Assembly: GCF_013394795.1 (NCBI RefSeq)
Contig: NZ_JABXYU010000001.1
Coordinates: 186,001-250,000, forward strand
DNA from: Leptotrichia sp. oral taxon 223
GTDB taxonomy: Bacteria; Fusobacteriota; Fusobacteriia; Fusobacteriales; Leptotrichiaceae
DNA length: 64,000 nucleotides
Direction: 5' to 3'
A model generated the notes under the pieces. The model searched no databases and was not told the DNA's origin. It worked only from the letters and a program-made list of their open reading frames with translations. This document shows, piece after piece, positions 8,512 to 14,603 of this stretch; within the stretch, counting starts at the first letter, position 1; each line of letters opens with the position of its first letter. The position numbers and the translations under genes were made by a program.

Positions 8512-9246
8512 TTATCCAAATATTTCCTTAAAAATCTCTTTCTTAACCTCTTTTCTTCTGCTTTCCCAGTTAAAAGCCAGCCCTTTGCAATTTTCCCTGA
8601 ATCTATCAAGGACATCATCACTTCCGTTTATGCTCAAATATTCTGACATTTGGCTAGGATCCATTGTTGTGGAAATTATTAGACATTTTTCCTGTTCGTA
8701 AAGCATATTGAATATTTCAAACAATTTTTCTTTTCCCCATTCCTCGCTTAAATATTCCTTTCCTAAATCATCAAGTATTATCAAATCTGCTTTTAGTAAA
8801 TCTCCTAGTACTTGGTCTTCATCCATATCTTTACTTTTCCAAGTTTTTTTAATTCTTTTGTAAATTCCCATTAAACTTGTTCTGTAAACCTTGTAATTTT
8901 TTGACAACTCATTGAATATGCACAAACTATAAAACGTTTTTCCTGTACCTCTCACACCATAAAAATACAATCCAATGCCATTCTCTAAAGCCTTGTAAAA
9001 ATTTTTACAGTATCTTTCAATAAGATTTTTGATTTTCTTTTCCTCTGAATTTTTTACAACTGCTTTTTCAAAAGTGCAATCATCAATTTTTTTAGGTAAA
9101 TTTGAAATATTTCTAAAATAATTTATTTCCTTGATTTTCTTAATTTCTCGAATATTAACGGTTTCAACACCTGTAAACGTGTTAGAATTCGAGGTCATAA
9201 TTTGGTTTCCTGTTCTTTGCTTTACCATTTCTGCTATTGCTTGCAT
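8512..9246 (-). CDS. DnaC/IstB-type helicase loader
   Basis: 244 residues. AAA+ ATPase of the DnaC/DnaI group with Walker A YGVRGTGKT and Walker B LIILDDLGKE, a sensor-1 region (LIISTTMDPSQM) and an arginine finger region near DVLDRFRENC. It would load the host replicative helicase on the phage origin. The start at 9246 has a strong ribosome site (AAGGAGGAAATAAC) and lies 65 bp inside the upstream initiator gene, a long overlap typical of compact phage operons. The initiator-loader order is that of many phage replication modules. Confidence 0.88.
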   Translation of the reverse strand: MQAIAEMVKQRTGNQIMTSNSNTFTGVETVNIREIKKIKEINYFRNISNLPKKIDDCTFEKAVVKNSEEKKIKNLIERYCKNFYKALENGIGLYFYGVRGTGKTFYSLCIFNELSKNYKVYRTSLMGIYKRIKKTWKSKDMDEDQVLGDLLKADLIILDDLGKEYLSEEWGKEKLFEIFNMLYEQEKCLIISTTMDPSQMSEYLSINGSDDVLDRFRENCKGLAFNWESRRKEVKKEIFKEIFG

Positions 9247-9961
9247 TGTTATTTCCTCCTTGTTTTTTATCTAGCGGAAAAATATCTTTCCAGCTGTTTA
9301 TAGTCGATTTGTTTAATATTTCTATTGCTAATTGCTCATTATTCCCTGCTAATCTGTGTAACTTCATAAGAATTAAATCCTCTGCTGGTTTCGATAATGG
9401 CTCTTTTTTACCAATTCTCATAATTTTAAAATCTGAAAACGCTTTTTCAAATTCCTTGCCCCTATATAAATATATAGAATCTATATTATTATATTCTATA
9501 TTAGTATTATCTATATTATTATGGTGGGGAAAATCCAAGTTTGGGTTTTCCTGATTTGGGTTTTCCATATCAGGCTTTTCCAGATTTGGGTTATCCAAGT
9601 TTAGGTTTTCGGTATCAGGCTCCTTTTCTTCGTTCTCTTTTTCCTCAACTTCTTCCTTATCCTGATAATCTCTTATATTATTTTCTGACTTGTCCTCAAA
9701 GATATAGTAATTTATTGTTCCGTCAGCATTTTTCTTTCTGCTTACATATCTTTCTTTTACCAATTCTTTCAGCCCTGAATAAACTGAATCCAGTCCATCT
9801 TTAGAATTTTTGGCAATTTCTTTTGCATTGTATCTCCAGTTGCTCGGTCTTGAAAGCATGTAAAGTAGTATTCCTTTCGCCTTCCAACTGATACTCTCAT
9901 CAAATATCAGATTATTATGTACCATTGTAAAGTTTTCTGTCTTTTTTATTACAGTTTTCAT
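9182..9961 (-). CDS. Phage replication initiator with N-terminal winged helix and internal origin repeats
   Basis: 259 residues. The first 90 residues form a helix-turn-helix/winged-helix domain (ISWKAKGILLYMLSRPSNWR, with KELVKERYVSRKK) common in phage replication proteins. A low-complexity middle follows with five-residue repeats of the form N-x-x-N-P (NLDNP, NLEKP, DMENP, NQENP, NLDFP). The C-terminal domain is DnaD-like in size and position (LSKPAEDLILMKLHRLAGN, ending in STINSWKDIFP). The peptide repeats reflect 15-bp DNA repeats that probably are the origin iterons. The next gene downstream is the helicase loader. The start follows AGAGGTGTAGAA. Confidence 0.8.
   Translation of the reverse strand: MKTVIKKTENFTMVHNNLIFDESISWKAKGILLYMLSRPSNWRYNAKEIAKNSKDGLDSVYSGLKELVKERYVSRKKNADGTINYYIFEDKSENNIRDYQDKEEVEEKENEEKEPDTENLNLDNPNLEKPDMENPNQENPNLDFPHHNNIDNTNIEYNNIDSIYLYRGKEFEKAFSDFKIMRIGKKEPLSKPAEDLILMKLHRLAGNNEQLAIEILNKSTINSWKDIFPLDKKQGGNNNASNSRNGKAKNRKPNYDLEF
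9466..9615 (-). other. Probable phage replication origin: 15-bp iterons plus AT-rich unwinding tract
   Basis: Five tandem 15-bp units at 9541-9615, each a variant of TTGGGTTTTCC plus four bases, with degenerate copies on both flanks. Next to them at about 9466-9522 is an almost pure A/T tract. Both lie inside the initiator gene. Iterons plus an AT-rich element within the initiator gene is the layout of many phage origins (for example lambda O), so this is read as the origin by analogy. Confidence 0.7.
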
Positions 9962-9992
9962 TTCTACACCTCTTTACTTAACTAATTAAATT

Positions 9993-10048
9993 TGATATAA
10001 TCAAATTATGAAAATATTTGTATGCACTTTATTTGAAGTGCTTTTTTT
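9993..10048 (+). ncRNA. Possible short plus-strand transcript (promoter and terminator only)
   Basis: An extended -10 box TGATATAAT (9993-10001) is followed after about 23 bases by a compact hairpin GCACTT...AAGTGC (10024-10041) and seven T. The stretch between is too short for a meaningful protein. It could be a tiny antisense or decoy RNA at the head of the initiator gene, or simply a terminator protecting it. Confidence 0.4.
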
Positions 10049-10090
10049 GTTACTTAAATTTTTTCAATTTCAATCTCTTCTGATCCCGAA

Positions 10091-10324
10091 TTATGAAATA
10101 TTATCAGCACCTGCAATAAGGTGCTTTTCTATTTTGGTTAACAAATCCACATACTCTCTTCTGATTTCTTGCAAATGCTTTATATATGCTTTTATTTCAT
10201 TCATAGATAAATTTTCTATTGAAAAAATTGCTCCCATTTTGCTTTCAATCTCTTTAATTCTTTTAAGTTCTTCTGAAACATATAATTCAGTTTCAAAAGA
10301 TATTCTTTCTTTTTTTTCATCCAT
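10091..10324 (-). CDS. Hypothetical early phage protein, 77 aa, coiled coil
   Basis: Not recognised. Acidic and helical, with two likely coiled-coil helices (LYVSEELKRIKEIESKMGAI and MNEIKAYIKHLQEIRREYVD). The ribosome site AGGGAGGT is well placed. It lies at the head of the leftward replication genes, just before the initiator. Confidence 0.66.
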   Translation of the reverse strand: MDEKKERISFETELYVSEELKRIKEIESKMGAIFSIENLSMNEIKAYIKHLQEIRREYVDLLTKIEKHLIAGADNIS

Positions 10325-10349
10325 TGTTTTACCTCCCTTATTTCATTCT

Positions 10350-10410
10350 TACCCCCTTTTGAGTTATAATAATATCGCCAAATAAAATTAAATACACAAG
10401 AAAGGAGGTG
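10350..10410 (+). promoter_or_regulatory. Promoter and leader of the 10416 gene
   Basis: TATAAT at 10375-10380 preceded by ACCCCCTTTT, and a ribosome site AAAGGAGGTGTTGCT directly before ATG. Spacing and wording parallel the leader at 8080-8135. Confidence 0.55.
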
Positions 10411-10415
10411 TTGCT

Positions 10416-10991
10416 ATGCTTCACATTATAATATTATCTATTCTAATAATTTTAGGTTTTGGAATATCAGTTAGAAATTATAATTCTATTAACGAAACTT
10501 ATTTAAAATTAGTTGAATTAAACAATTTATTTGTTAATTTCCTTAATACCAACGGAATTGAGGATACCGAAAAATTAAATTCACTTAGAATAACTTTATC
10601 TAATTACCTACATTTTTATAATCAAAAAATGTCTAAAAGTATTAAAATAATTTTGTTTTCTCAACAAATAGATCCGTTCAATTACTTTGTTCTAAATCAT
10701 AACGAAGATTTTGTTACAGAATACGATAGAAAACTCTTGCAAAAAATCATAGATGGCATAATCAAAACCTTTAATTTTAATTTCTCGTATTGCGAAGAAA
10801 GAAAAAGAATTTATTTCTCTCAACTATTCAATCCTGTCAAATGGTTTGAAAATGACTTAGAACTATTTGTTGGATATTTTAGTAAAGAATTATTTTTTAA
10901 ACTTCCTTCGGCTATTAAAAGGATAATTTCTATACTTACTGCTTCTTACCTTCTTTGGCAAACTTTTACCTATATCAAAGAGCATATCTAA
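10416..10991 (+). CDS. Membrane-anchored protein of unknown function (prophage cargo)
   Basis: 191 residues with an N-terminal membrane helix (MLHIIILSILIILGFGI), a long soluble helical part containing aromatic-rich stretches (LHFYNQKMSK, FNYFVLNHNEDF), and a second hydrophobic helix near the C-terminus (IISILTASYLLW). Not recognised. It has its own promoter and a strong ribosome site and runs against the neighbouring genes. Its last 102 bp overlap the end of a convergent gene. Expression apart from the lytic operons suggests a lysogenic or cargo role. Confidence 0.66.
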   Translation: MLHIIILSILIILGFGISVRNYNSINETYLKLVELNNLFVNFLNTNGIEDTEKLNSLRITLSNYLHFYNQKMSKSIKIILFSQQIDPFNYFVLNHNEDFVTEYDRKLLQKIIDGIIKTFNFNFSYCEERKRIYFSQLFNPVKWFENDLELFVGYFSKELFFKLPSAIKRIISILTASYLLWQTFTYIKEHI

Positions 10992-11147
10992 TGCTCTTTG
11001 GCTCTCTATCAATCTTTGAGTTTCCAGATAATCCAGTTCATACAAATCTTTTGAAATTTTTTCTATTTTTTTCTCTACTCTGTTTTGCGAAACTCCAAAC
11101 TCTGCTAAAACATATGAAATAATAAATAATATTATAAAATCTTTCAT
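10890..11147 (-). CDS. Small membrane-anchored coiled-coil protein, 85 aa
   Basis: Begins MKDFIILFIISYVLAEFGVS after a strong ribosome site (GAAAGGAGGTGTGAG). A coiled coil follows (VEKKIEKISKDLYELDYLET), then a very basic C-terminal tail. Not recognised. The last third lies antisense to the 10416 gene; the start region is clear of it. Both genes have good start signals, so the overlap seems real, although the natural end of this one could differ if the frame has drifted. Confidence 0.52.
   Translation of the reverse strand: MKDFIILFIISYVLAEFGVSQNRVEKKIEKISKDLYELDYLETQRLIESQRALDMLFDIGKSLPKKVRSSKYRNYPFNSRRKFKK
10976..11000. repeat. Perfect 10-bp inverted repeat at the convergent gene overlap
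   Basis: CAAAGAGCAT and ATGCTCTTTG flank a 5-bp loop that contains the stop codon of the 10416 gene. There is no T run on either side, so it is either a weak two-way pause/terminator or an mRNA end-protecting hairpin. Confidence 0.6.
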
Positions 11148-11225
11148 CTCACACCTCCTTTCTTTTGAATTGTAATTTAATCATTATTAAAATAATTACA
11201 TCTTTAAACGAAAGGAGTAATTATT

Positions 11226-11306
11226 ATGGAAAATAATGATAAAAAATTAAAAGAAATCGCTGAATTGATTAACTTGATTATTATTTTAAAAAAATCAAGT
11301 AATTAA
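11226..11306 (+). CDS. 26-residue small protein
   Basis: ATG at 11226 follows AAACGAAAGGAGTAATTATT, a good ribosome site. The peptide is a charged helix with a hydrophobic middle (MENNDKKLKEIAELINLIII, then LKKSSN). Too small to assign. It sits on the plus strand between two minus-strand genes, like the other isolated plus-strand cargo genes of this prophage. Confidence 0.45.
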   Translation: MENNDKKLKEIAELINLIIILKKSSN

Positions 11307-11328
11307 ATCGTTTACTTTTAACAACGAA

Positions 11329-11526
11329 TTAACCAAAAAAATTTAATTTTCTAAAAATTTGCTGGATTTGTTTTTTCCTATCCCATTTAAAAAAATTATA
11401 AATTGCATTTCTTGAACACCCAATTTTTTTAGAAAATTCATCTATTGTCAATTTATTCTTTTCTATCAAATATTTAAATCTAGCAAATTCAGGGTGTTCA
11501 TTTGATTTTTTATATTTTCTAGCCAT
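11329..11526 (-). CDS. Cro-like helix-turn-helix protein
   Basis: 65 residues with a helix-turn-helix in the middle (LTIDEFSKKIGCSRNAIYNF). The start ATG follows AACGAGGTGATAAT. It is the first gene behind the leftward lytic promoter at 11544-11572, which carries the same operator as the rightward promoter, so it occupies the position of a Cro repressor. The short basic C-terminus resembles dimerising tails of Cro-type proteins, but no partner domain is evident. Confidence 0.68.
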   Translation of the reverse strand: MARKYKKSNEHPEFARFKYLIEKNKLTIDEFSKKIGCSRNAIYNFFKWDRKKQIQQIFRKLNFFG

Positions 11527-11543
11527 ATTATCACCTCGTTAAA

Positions 11544-11573
11544 ACTATATCACATCTGTTGTTAAATGTCAAC
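11544..11573 (-). promoter_or_regulatory. Leftward lytic promoter with repressor operator
   Basis: On the minus strand TTGACA (11567-11572), 17 bp, TATAGT (11544-11549). The -35 box lies inside the 16-bp site GTTGACATTTAACAAC (11558-11573), identical to the operator over the rightward promoter. It drives the Cro-like gene and probably the genes beyond it. Confidence 0.85.
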
Positions 11574-11596
11574 GAATATAAAAAATTTATTTTAAC

Positions 11597-11625
11597 AAAA
11601 AAAAGAGCCTTTTTTAAAAACTCTT
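11597..11625 (-). terminator. Terminator of the repressor/VRR-NUC operon
   Basis: Minus-strand hairpin with AAGAG...CTCTT arms and inner A/T pairing, followed by eight T. It stops the lysogenic transcript just before the leftward lytic promoter. Confidence 0.68.
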
Positions 11626-11635
11626 AAAAAATTTA

Positions 11636-12613
11636 CTATCTCTTTTTTTTGAATATTAAATATAATATATAAAATGGAAAAAATGCAATTATAAAAGTAA
11701 TTATAATTATAAAAGCAAAAATATTAATTCCGTTATTTTCTCCATATTCCAAATAGCTATTTAAATTATGTTTTTCTGATTTTTCCAAAAAAGTCGGTAA
11801 TGATTCAGGATATTTTATAATAATACTTTCTGAATTTTCTTTTATTTTTTTAGTAAGATTATTCAATTTTCGTTCAGTATGATTTATAGTTAAAATTTCT
11901 GATTTTATATTATTTTGATTCAATAACATAATCTTCTCAATTTGATGTTCTTTTATTGTATCATTTGGTCCTTTTACTTCAATAAATTTCAATTCGTTTT
12001 CATTAAAAATCATCAAATCAGGAAACCCAGAACGATTTTGAGCAATATTATTCATATAAAATAAAAGCACTCTTACTATATCTTCGATATTGTAATACTT
12101 AAATATAAGTTTTAAATCTTCTATTTTAAATCTGTCTATATCTCGCTCCAACATTCTGAAAATTCTATTATTATTTTTGAAACTTTGTTTTTTTGCTAAA
12201 TTATAATTTTCTTCTAGAATTTTTTCAGCATCATTTTCTAAAATTTGTTGCATTTTGTAAGCTATTATTTCTTCTCTATTTTTTAAGAAAACATCTGTAA
12301 ATAAATCAAATGGCATATCTTGTTTTATCCGTATTTTTTCTAATTCAAATGATTTTTTTATATATTTTGGAAATTTATCAGATTGATATTTCAAATCAAT
12401 AATATCCCATATTTCCTGCCAAAATAAAAAAGAAAAAATGTGAGCCCAATAAAAATTCTGAGTAAATATCCCGTTATATCCTTTTTCCCTATAATGTTCT
12501 AATGCTATCTCTTCGATAAACTTATATTCTTTATTATTAAATGTATATAATCTATTAGATTTTTCTAATTCTAAATCAATATTTTCTATTCTTAAATTTA
12601 TATCTCCTGTTAT
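11636..12613 (-). CDS. VRR-NUC domain nuclease with C-terminal membrane helix, non-canonical start
   Basis: The open frame has no ATG, GTG or TTG until 12394, but the 219 bp before that clearly code for the family's N-terminal part (NFYWAHIFSFLFWQEIWDII, then PFDLFTDVFLKNREE). The most plausible start is ATA at 12613, six bases after AAGAGGTGG; this gives 325 residues. The VRR-NUC active site is present: SGFPDLMIF and, after 12 residues, FIEVKGPND (D...E-x-K). A membrane helix (about 297-320) with a basic tail ends the protein. It is the second gene of the lysogenic operon, downstream of the repressor and in the same frame as it. A phage-exclusion or defence nuclease anchored at the membrane is an inference from position and domain. 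Confidence 0.74.
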   Translation of the reverse strand: MTGDINLRIENIDLELEKSNRLYTFNNKEYKFIEEIALEHYREKGYNGIFTQNFYWAHIFSFLFWQEIWDIIDLKYQSDKFPKYIKKSFELEKIRIKQDMPFDLFTDVFLKNREEIIAYKMQQILENDAEKILEENYNLAKKQSFKNNNRIFRMLERDIDRFKIEDLKLIFKYYNIEDIVRVLLFYMNNIAQNRSGFPDLMIFNENELKFIEVKGPNDTIKEHQIEKIMLLNQNNIKSEILTINHTERKLNNLTKKIKENSESIIIKYPESLPTFLEKSEKHNLNSYLEYGENNGINIFAFIIIITFIIAFFPFYILYLIFKKKR

Positions 12614-12631
12614 TTTAAGCCACCTCTTTCT

Positions 12632-13081
12632 TTATAATTCATCTATTTTTTCTTTTGTTTTTTGTATCAATGCTTCCGCTTCCTTGTAGTCGCCATTTTT
12701 TAATTTTATATATTCAATTTTTTCTACCATTTCATTTAAAATATTCTTTTGACTTTTAACATCTAATAATTTTAACAAATTTAACATCTCGTCATCAATT
12801 TTATAATCTTCTATTTCATCGGACATTTCGCCTTCGTTATCCATATATCCAATTATTTTATATAACTTACTCAAATCTATTTTATAAAAGGCTGATAATG
12901 CCTTCAAATAAAAAGGATTAGGCTTTTTCTTTTGTCCATTTTCAAGCATAAATATTTCCTTCTTATTCAAATTTGTATATGCTGCTACTTGTCCATACGA
13001 ATAATCTTTACTCTCTCTAACTTTTTTTAAATAATCTCCTAATTCTTTTAATTGTTCATCTTTTATTCTAAAATCTGACAT
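12632..13081 (-). CDS. Phage repressor, XRE/HTH_3 family
   Basis: 149 residues from ATG at 13081 (after AAAGGGATGATACTT; the ATG at 13090 touches the ribosome site). The N-terminal helix-turn-helix domain reads LGDYLKKVRESKDYSYGQVA then NLNKKEIFMLENGQKKKPNP, typical of CI-like repressors. The C-terminal 70 residues are acidic and helical and lack a recognisable LexA-type peptidase Ser/Lys pair, so induction would not be by simple self-cleavage. It lies between the two operator-bearing promoters and is read leftward with the VRR-NUC gene. Confidence 0.85.
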   Translation of the reverse strand: MSDFRIKDEQLKELGDYLKKVRESKDYSYGQVAAYTNLNKKEIFMLENGQKKKPNPFYLKALSAFYKIDLSKLYKIIGYMDNEGEMSDEIEDYKIDDEMLNLLKLLDVKSQKNILNEMVEKIEYIKLKNGDYKEAEALIQKTKEKIDEL

Positions 13082-13120
13082 AAGTATCATCCCTTTTTTC
13101 TATAATTATACAATATTTTT

Positions 13121-13238
13121 GTTGTCATTTGATAATTTTTTCAAAAAAGTGTTGACATTTAACAACAAATGATATATAATATCTATGTAAATGAAATTTT
13201 ACAAAAAATTTTTACTTATTTCGTTGTCAAATGTAAAC
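13121..13238 (+). promoter_or_regulatory. Rightward lytic promoter and three operators
   Basis: TTGACA (13152-13157), 17 bp, TATAAT (13175-13180): a consensus promoter. Three related 16-bp sites lie here: GTTGTCATTTGATAAT (13121), GTTGACATTTAACAAC (13151, over the -35) and GTTGTCAAATGTAAAC (13223, inverted). With the exact copy at 11558 there are four sites with consensus GTTGACATTT-A/G-ACAAC. The leftmost one lies in the upstream region of the repressor gene and may set autoregulation. Confidence 0.88.
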
Positions 13239-13262
13239 GAGAAATAATAGGAGTTGATAAAC

Positions 13263-13547
13263 ATGAGCTACAGCGAAGCATTAAAATACGCCTCAGAAGT
13301 CGAAAGAGGCTGGGACAGAAGATTATACAACTTGGATATGGAAAACGCAGAGTACGAAGAGCAACGTGATTACAGATACAACCAACTTTGCAAAGAGTTG
13401 AAATCAAGAAAAGCAGAACTCACAGAAGAGGATTTCACAGAAGCTGAGTATAAAATGCTTGAGGATTATTTAAGAGATTATACTTTAGCTCCAGATACGG
13501 AGTTGCAGGAAGTTATAGAAGCATTTATTGTAGAAATTGATAATTAA
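13263..13547 (+). CDS. Hypothetical early phage protein, 94 aa
   Basis: First gene of the rightward lytic operon; ATG at 13263 follows AGGAGTTGATAAAC (an in-frame TTG at 13254 overlaps that site). It is strongly acidic and helical (YEEQRDYRYNQLCKELKSRK; LAPDTELQEVIEAFIVEIDN). Not recognised; possibly a regulator or an inhibitor of a host function, given its first position. Confidence 0.68.
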   Translation: MSYSEALKYASEVERGWDRRLYNLDMENAEYEEQRDYRYNQLCKELKSRKAELTEEDFTEAEYKMLEDYLRDYTLAPDTELQEVIEAFIVEIDN

Positions 13548-13564
13548 TTTAAGGAGGAATAACA

Positions 13565-13672
13565 ATGAATTTTGAAGCGTTAGAGATTGTAAACAAAAAC
13601 AACAAAAAGGTTTTAAAAGAAAAGGAAGCTAAGAAATTAGTAAACAGAATTAAAAAATTATTTAAAAAGTAA
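13565..13672 (+). CDS. 35-residue basic early protein
   Basis: ATG after AAGGAGGAATAACA. The peptide is highly basic in its second half (KEKEAKKLVNRIKKLFKK). Too small to assign; the strong ribosome site and operon position support translation. Confidence 0.5.
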   Translation: MNFEALEIVNKNNKKVLKEKEAKKLVNRIKKLFKK

Positions 13673-13840
13673 TTGATGTTTTACCAAGCCTATAACAATT
13701 ACTGTTGTAGGTTTGGATAAGATATTAATAAACAAGATTTTTACAGCCTTTAAAAGCAAGTCCAGTAAAAAAAAGGCATATCAATATATCAAATTAAACT
13801 TATCTGTAATGCTGTTAAAAATCTAAAATTAGGAGGCTAA
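13673..13840 (+). other. Non-coding gap in the early operon with an imperfect hairpin
   Basis: No credible gene. CCAAGCCTATAACAA pairs imperfectly with TTGTAGGTTTGG (about 13684-13717), without a following T run. It could be an RNA processing or stability element. Confidence 0.35.
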
Positions 13841-14089
13841 ATGGAATATAAAAAAGAAGAAAAACAAGCAATAGAGGAATTTAGAAAACTTAGAGGAAAT
13901 AATCCTCAAGTATCAGTTACAATCGAACTTGCAAATTATGGATTCTGGCTAAGAGGATTTAAGAAAAAACAGGAATACTTTAAACCTGTTCGATATTCAG
14001 ACTGTGAAGTTTCTTGTCTTTATGGAAAAGAAGATGTATTACAAAAAATTAAGGAATTTAAACTAAAAATAAAAAAATTAGGAGAGTGA
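13841..14089 (+). CDS. Hypothetical early phage protein, 82 aa
   Basis: Good ribosome site (TTAGGAGGCTAA). Mixed alpha/beta composition with an aromatic stretch (ELANYGFWLRGFKKKQEYFK) and a basic C-terminal helix. Not recognised. The stop overlaps the GTG start of the next, frameshifted gene (GTGA), showing coupling. Confidence 0.62.
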   Translation: MEYKKEEKQAIEEFRKLRGNNPQVSVTIELANYGFWLRGFKKKQEYFKPVRYSDCEVSCLYGKEDVLQKIKEFKLKIKKLGE

Positions 14090-14333
14090 TTAAAACGAAT
14101 GAAAAATTAACAAAAGAATTGAACAGCTTACAAGCAACTGAATTAATACAGATTGCAAAAAAGTAAAATCCATTTTCAGAAAATATTATTCTGTTGAGGC
14201 TTATACACTTGACAGGAATAAAAGAATATTAGAGCTGGAAACAAAAGATAGAAATATAATCAAAGTTAAATTTAAAAAGGTAAGAAATAAAAATAAATTT
14301 AAAATAGTGAATTACGAAATTAAGGAGGAATAA
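14086..14333 (+). CDS. Small early gene in two frames joined by an A AAA AAG slippery site (possible -1 frameshift)
   Basis: The first frame starts at a GTG overlapping the previous stop and gives 26 codons ending QIAKK-stop (14164-14166). The last sense codons are GCA AAA AAG, that is the heptamer A AAA AAG in the correct phase for -1 slippage, directly before TAA. The -1 frame then stays open for 56 codons (VKSIFRKYYSVEAYTLDRNK, further on KRILELETKDRNIIKVKFKK) to TAA at 14331, overlapping the start of the next gene. The joined product would be about 81 residues. Either a programmed frameshift or a one-base loss in the A run explains this. Function unknown. Confidence 0.5.
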
Positions 14334-14470
14334 TGACAATAAGAGAACAGCTGGAAAAAGAAATGGATCAAGAAGAAATTAAGGAACTGGAGGAAAACAG
14401 CATTGATGACAACAAAGGATATGATGAAATGGATGATTTTGATACTGACATCAATTTGGATTCAGATTGA
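14333..14470 (+). CDS. 45-residue very acidic early protein
   Basis: ATG overlaps the upstream stop (TAATG) after AAGGAGGAA. The product is extremely acidic (KEMDQEEIKELEENSIDD; DEMDDFDTDINLDSD). Such DNA-mimic-like composition is common in phage anti-host or anti-restriction proteins, but nothing more specific can be read. Confidence 0.55.
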   Translation: MTIREQLEKEMDQEEIKELEENSIDDNKGYDEMDDFDTDINLDSD

Positions 14471-14603
14471 AGTTATCCAAATCAAAGGGCATTGGATATT
14501 TGGTGGCAATGTGGCGTTTCCATTTTTAATGGCTATACTACTTTGGTGGTGTCCTAGAGTGATTAAGGATTTTAAAGGAGAAATATGGAATACAAAGAAA
14601 TAA
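14424..14603 (+). CDS. Small two-TM membrane protein overlapping its neighbours
   Basis: 59 residues in a frame different from the flanking genes: MKWMILILTSIWIQIEVIQI, then a second hydrophobic stretch VAFPFLMAILLWWCP and a basic tail. An AAAGGAT ribosome site precedes the ATG. It overlaps the acidic gene by 47 bp and the exonuclease gene by 19 bp. The hydrophobic profile supports it, the heavy overlap argues for caution. Confidence 0.42.
   Translation: MKWMILILTSIWIQIEVIQIKGHWIFGGNVAFPFLMAILLWWCPRVIKDFKGEIWNTKK

Noticed and set aside
10008-10385. A 125-codon plus-strand frame starting at 10008.
   Set aside because: It lies opposite a well-supported minus-strand gene (10091-10324), has no ribosome site and runs through a strong terminator at 10024-10048.
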